Below, in pieces: positions 61,514 to 64,000 of a DNA stretch of 64,000 bases. Positions within the stretch are counted from its first letter, which is position 1. Each line of letters opens with the position of its first letter. The position numbers and the translations under genes are program-made. The stretch comes from a virus. The DNA lies in IMG/VR virus record IMGVR_UViG_3300009514_000515, positions 22,576 through 86,575 of that record. One strand, written 5' to 3'. A model generated the notes under the pieces. That model did no database searches. It saw nothing but the letters and a program-made list of their open reading frames with translations, and was not told the DNA's origin.

Positions 61514-62435
61514 GGCAGTACTTGCGATACTCTCGCTTCGTCTCTTCCCACACCCGAAGAGGGCGGGTCAAGGAGCGAATCGAGGAGAGCACCTTCTTCA
61601 TCTTACGCTTCTTGAACCCGGATTGACCACACATAACGTCCCGATGGTCGGTTCCAGTCTTGAGGTGTGCGTGCCACTCGTGGTGTACCTTCACGCCCGT
61701 GGCCAGTTCTTTCTCATGGCTCACATGAGCTTCTCGGAGGACGTAGGCGGCGACCCTCAGGTTGATGGCCGGGTCGAAGAGGCCGTCGTCACCGTGGATG
61801 GCCCGCCAGTATTTCTTGGTCTCGTACTGGAAGTTTCCTTTCCAGTCCAAGATGGGCTCACCGTCTTTGTCCTTCACCAGAACGGTGACCTCATACTGCT
61901 CGACCTCACCCTTGGCCATGCTGGCGCAGTCTCCCCTGGGCCACCCCTCCTTCTTGCAGTCTCGGCGAGCCTTGAAAACCCACCCCGGCTTGAGCTGGGC
62001 AATACCCTGTTCGCCTCCGGTCTTGTTCAGCGCGTCGGACTCGAAGTCGATGTGTTTGCAGTCACGCTGGACGGAGGTCAGAAAACTGAAGTCCTTGATC
62101 CTGTGGCTGTGTTCGGAGATGACGTACCCGGCCAAATCGTAGGGGTCGATGTCCATCTCTCGGGAGTGGTGCCAGATGAGGGTGGTGAACTCAGGGGGGA
62201 AGCACATCGCGGTGTACAGGTGTACCGCCGCAAAGGTGCCCATGGCCTCCGTCTGGACGAACTCCTTGGCTAGGGCCCCATACGCAGGCTGGGCCACGTC
62301 CTCCAGGAACCGGCCGTCTTTCTCGGATACGGTCGGGGTCGTTCTGGTGTCGGATAGGCGTCCCGCGGGCTCTCCGGCAAACACAGGAGAGCACAGGAGG
62401 ATAACGAGGAAGGTGAGGGTGAGGTTTCGGAACAT
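61497..62435 (-). CDS. Secreted lysin, lytic-transglycosylase-like
   Basis: 312 residues. A signal peptide is clear: MFRNLTLTFLVILLCSPVFA followed by GEPAG. The body carries GGEQGIAQLKPGWVFKAR and later FDPAINLRVAAYVLREA, the GxxGLxQ and DP..N..Y pattern of SLT-type peptidoglycan lyases; a Glu in YVISEHSH could be catalytic. Six Cys residues suggest disulfides outside the cytoplasm. Likely endolysin exported by the host Sec system. Confidence 0.7.
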   Translation of the reverse strand: MFRNLTLTFLVILLCSPVFAGEPAGRLSDTRTTPTVSEKDGRFLEDVAQPAYGALAKEFVQTEAMGTFAAVHLYTAMCFPPEFTTLIWHHSREMDIDPYDLAGYVISEHSHRIKDFSFLTSVQRDCKHIDFESDALNKTGGEQGIAQLKPGWVFKARRDCKKEGWPRGDCASMAKGEVEQYEVTVLVKDKDGEPILDWKGNFQYETKKYWRAIHGDDGLFDPAINLRVAAYVLREAHVSHEKELATGVKVHHEWHAHLKTGTDHRDVMCGQSGFKKRKMKKVLSSIRSLTRPLRVWEETKREYRKYCLDLGG

Positions 62436-62453
62436 GGTGACATCCCTGATGGT

Positions 62454-62530
62454 CGTCTGCGACCCGCAGACGGAGGCCCTGGATTCCTGCCAGGGTTATG
62501 CAAGGGCGCCAGTCCTACGAAAAAGGACCC
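62454..62530 (-). promoter_or_regulatory. Three-hairpin leader upstream of the lysin gene
   Basis: On the minus strand, in order: a GGTCC/GGACC stem with a T5 loop (62512-62529), CCCTGG/CCAGGG (62477-62495) and CGTCTGC/GCAGACG (62454-62472). All lie in the 101-bp gap before the lysin ATG at 62435. They could act as a terminator for the gene upstream or control lysin expression. Confidence 0.5.
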
Positions 62531-62536
62531 CAAATG

Positions 62537-62764
62537 TCAACTCTCGTCGATCTCCACGGGGTGTCCGTAGAGGTCGATGGCCGTCCATCCTTCAGGAAGG
62601 CTCCCTTGCCGAGCCTTACGCACCTCGTCGAGGGCCCCCCTCGCATCCTCGTCGATCTTCTCCTCCAGTCTGGTGACCACCCAACCGTCCAACTTGAAGT
62701 CCTCGGGCTTGGTGTCCAACAGGTCCCTGTGGGCGATATGGCGGCGGATGAACTTCTCTTTCAT
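62537..62764 (-). CDS. Hypothetical small protein
   Basis: 75 residues: MKEKFIRRHIAHRDLLDTKP, then helical acidic text and GWTAIDLYGHPVEIDES. The ATG 62764 lies 4 nt after the upstream stop. No motif recognised. Confidence 0.55.
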   Translation of the reverse strand: MKEKFIRRHIAHRDLLDTKPEDFKLDGWVVTRLEEKIDEDARGALDEVRKARQGSLPEGWTAIDLYGHPVEIDES

Positions 62765-62768
62765 GGCC

Positions 62769-63032
62769 TCAGAACCGACCACTTAGTTCGAGTTCCTTGA
62801 GAGCTACAAGGAGGTCCTTCAGCCGGCTGATCTCCTCTCCCGCCAGGGATGAGGACTCAGTGCTGCTCTCGGCCTCAACCAGAGCCAGGACGCGCTTCTG
62901 TTGTAGCTTGCAGACAGCCCGAAGCATGCCCTCTGCGTCGGTTTTGAGGGAGGTTCCGTTGTGGGTGTAGGTGTCGAAGTCGACGGTAAACTTCTGGGCG
63001 CCCGCTTGGCGGATTTCTATCGGTGATGCCAT
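62769..63032 (-). CDS. Hypothetical small protein
   Basis: 87 residues: beta-type start (IEIRQAGAQKFTVDFDTY) and a helical second half with EEISRLKDLLVALKELELS. GGAGTAATCG precedes the ATG. No motif recognised. It belongs to a run of four small genes between the tRNA-like element and the lysin. Confidence 0.55.
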   Translation of the reverse strand: MASPIEIRQAGAQKFTVDFDTYTHNGTSLKTDAEGMLRAVCKLQQKRVLALVEAESSTESSSLAGEEISRLKDLLVALKELELSGRF

Positions 63033-63035
63033 CGA

Positions 63036-63284
63036 TTACTCCTGGGGTTCGGACAGGCTGTTTGCGAGGTAGGTCCGCCGGTGCCGCCAGCGGGAGGACT
63101 TCTGGCGCTTCTCCAGGGACCACACGTCGATGACGGTGTCGTACTTCCCTGGATGCTCCTTCTGGAGTTCCCTCCATCTTCCGAAGGCCTCGACAAGGTC
63201 CTCGGCGTCAACGACGAACTCAGCGTGCCCCTCACCAGGGACGGGCCAGTGGCGGAATAGGAAACGGGTAGGGTTCTCAGTCAC
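63036..63284 (-). CDS. Hypothetical small protein
   Basis: 82 residues, aromatic and charged (RFLFRHWPVPGEGHAEFVVD; IDVWSLEKRQKSSRWRHRRT). GTG start. No motif recognised. Confidence 0.55.
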   Translation of the reverse strand: MTENPTRFLFRHWPVPGEGHAEFVVDAEDLVEAFGRWRELQKEHPGKYDTVIDVWSLEKRQKSSRWRHRRTYLANSLSEPQE

Positions 63285-63288
63285 GGCC

Positions 63289-63546
63289 CTATCTCGTACT
63301 CACGACTTCGAGAACCGAGTCGTAGACCTCATCACACAGGTACTCCAACTCGGGTCTGTTTGCGCTCACGTGAATGTCGACAACGTCATCGACGGTCAGA
63401 ATGAGGTTCAGACGACCGTCACGGTCGACGCTGAAGGGGACTGTGCCCCGGCTGTAGTCGTTGACCACAAGTTCAATCTCGTCAGAGTGGACGAAGGCTT
63501 GGCAGGTGTAGCGATGCTGGACTGGGGTGGCTGGGAACGGTTCCAT
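63289..63546 (-). CDS. Hypothetical small protein
   Basis: 85 residues, beta-rich (FVHSDEIELVVNDYSRGTVP; LNLILTVDDVVDIHVSANRP). The internal ATG at 63546 is preferred over 63564 because AAGGAG lies 5 nt before it. No motif recognised. It follows the tRNA-like element. Confidence 0.55.
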   Translation of the reverse strand: MEPFPATPVQHRYTCQAFVHSDEIELVVNDYSRGTVPFSVDRDGRLNLILTVDDVVDIHVSANRPELEYLCDEVYDSVLEVVSTR

Positions 63547-63608
63547 GACGACTCCTTCCATCAATGGGGAGCCATCACCTTACCACGCCTACCTGGGATG
63601 TTGAGGAC

Positions 63609-63680
63609 GCCCTCGGCAGGATTCAAACCTGCGACACGACGGGCTAGAACCGCCTGCTCTTATCGCTGAGCTACTCGTGA
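63609..63680 (-). tRNA. tRNA-like element with CUA anticodon; acceptor stem mismatched
   Basis: D-arm GCTC/GAGC, anticodon arm GGCGG/CCGTC with loop TTCTAGC, 5-nt variable region and T-arm GCAGG/CCTGC with loop TTTGAAT all fit a tRNA. The anticodon would be CUA, reading amber. But acceptor strands TCACGAG and CGAGGGC do not pair, so it is probably a damaged tRNA gene. A GCCCTAG 17 nt upstream pairs 6 of 7 with the 3' strand, hinting at a small insertion. Confidence 0.55.
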
Positions 63681-63690
63681 AAAGTCGACT

Positions 63691-63820
63691 CTAGGGCCGC
63701 TCCTCTTGCCAGATGTACTCCTGGGAGAGTTGCCTAGCCTGTTCTTTCTGCTCCTTGGAGAAGGAGTCGAAGAGGGCGCGGACCTGGTCGTAGGGCGACC
63801 GTTCTCCGAAACTTATGAAA
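63691..63820 (-). pseudogene. 3' fragment of a phage gene cut by the TnpB element
   Basis: About 40 codons reading SFGERSPYDQVRALFDSF, then SKEQKEQARQLSQEYIWQEE and a TAG, with no start codon. It begins at the right end of the TnpB element. The codon quality resembles neighbouring phage genes. The other half would lie beyond the window. Confidence 0.55.
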
Positions 63821-63822
63821 AC

Positions 63823-64000
63823 CTAGGTGCTGGTGCATCTAGATCTCCTATTCGGTTCCTGCTTCATCGAGGTCGCCATCAGGTGAGCAAGCTCTCCTGG
63901 TGGTCTTACGTCCTCTCCACAGGCTGACACCGCCGAACTGGCGGCCAACTGCTTCAAATTGATTGCGGCGTTCAGGTCTCGATCTAGTTTGAGACCGCAC
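63823..64000 (-). CDS. tnpB: TnpB-like RNA-guided nuclease (IS200/IS605), 5' end outside window
   Basis: Partial: 58 codons to the stop. It reads CGLKLDRDLNAAINLKQLAA, then SACGEDVRPPGELAHL: the end of the zinc finger, the third RuvC aspartate region (DRDLNAA) and the typical CGE tail of TnpB. The stop lies within a hairpin that ends in CCTAGGTTTT, the presumed element right end. Whether the full protein is intact cannot be seen. Confidence 0.8.
   Translation of the reverse strand, partial: CGLKLDRDLNAAINLKQLAASSAVSACGEDVRPPGELAHLMATSMKQEPNRRSRCTST

Noticed and set aside
63609-63680. TAG recoding of the whole phage
   Set aside because: Several normal-looking genes in the window end in TAG and no long gene needs TAG read-through; the tRNA acceptor stem is also broken.

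Overview
The window looks like a segment of a large, GC-rich tailed dsDNA bacteriophage. Almost every gene lies on the minus strand and is tightly packed, with many ATGA or TAATG stop/start overlaps. The genes include a terminase large subunit, a beta-helix tail spike, a secreted lysin, a chaperonin and an unusually bacterial-looking replication and recombination set. No host can be named from the sequence. No DNA polymerase, capsid or portal gene was recognised here; they presumably lie outside.

Layout, left to right (transcription runs right to left). 1-9.3 kb: terminase and virion-type genes, including a Dps-like ferroxidase domain fused to a long coiled coil, and a protein with a duplicated cysteine module. 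About 9.27-14.45 kb: a foreign restriction-modification block (Type III-like mod and res, flanked by truncated helicase and DUF262 fragments) replaces the middle of one phage membrane-protein gene. 14.4-17.4 kb: virion genes with a tail spike and a lectin-like fibre tip. 17.5-19.2 kb: sigma-region-4-like and NusG-like transcription proteins. 19.1-35.6 kb: clamp-loader gamma/tau, a degenerate metallopeptidase-fold protein, DnaG-type primase core, sliding clamp, Cas4-like nuclease, Mre11/SbcD, a Rad50/SbcC split into two genes, RecA with a histone-H1-like tail, RuvC-like resolvase, probable ssDNA-binding protein and RecD-like helicase. 35.7-38.0 kb: an IS1182-type element inserted at the 3' end of a class II ribonucleotide reductase gene. 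40.3-42 kb: clamp-loader delta and delta'. 42.8-43.6 kb: a gene-poor region with 10-bp iterons, a candidate origin. 45.2-46.7 kb: a plus-strand sigma-like gene behind a structured leader, followed by a TnpB remnant. 47-55 kb: small genes, an SNF2-type helicase interrupted by a homing intein in its Walker A motif, and a C39-type peptidase fusion. 55.4-64 kb: HU, GroEL, a methyltransferase, a second structural protein, tRNA-Thr, a HIT protein, lysin, small genes, a tRNA-like element with a CUA anticodon, and the end of a second TnpB gene.

Together the genes describe a phage that carries a bacterial-style processive replisome (beta clamp with gamma/tau, delta and delta'), double-strand-break processing and recombination, dNTP synthesis, and at least three transcription factors. 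Two of those factors, the NusG-like and the sigma-like protein, share a homologous N-terminal domain. Four intergenic or gene-boundary sites carry the same 31-nt promoter-like motif with invariant spacing. They sit ahead of the ssDNA-binding/recombination genes, a small gene upstream of the RecD-like helicase, the clamp-loader genes and the HIT gene.

Mobile DNA has hit this genome repeatedly: an IS1182 copy, two TnpB-type elements, an intein and the restriction-modification block. Several short tandem duplications also damage or extend virion genes. Assembly error cannot be excluded for some of these junctions.
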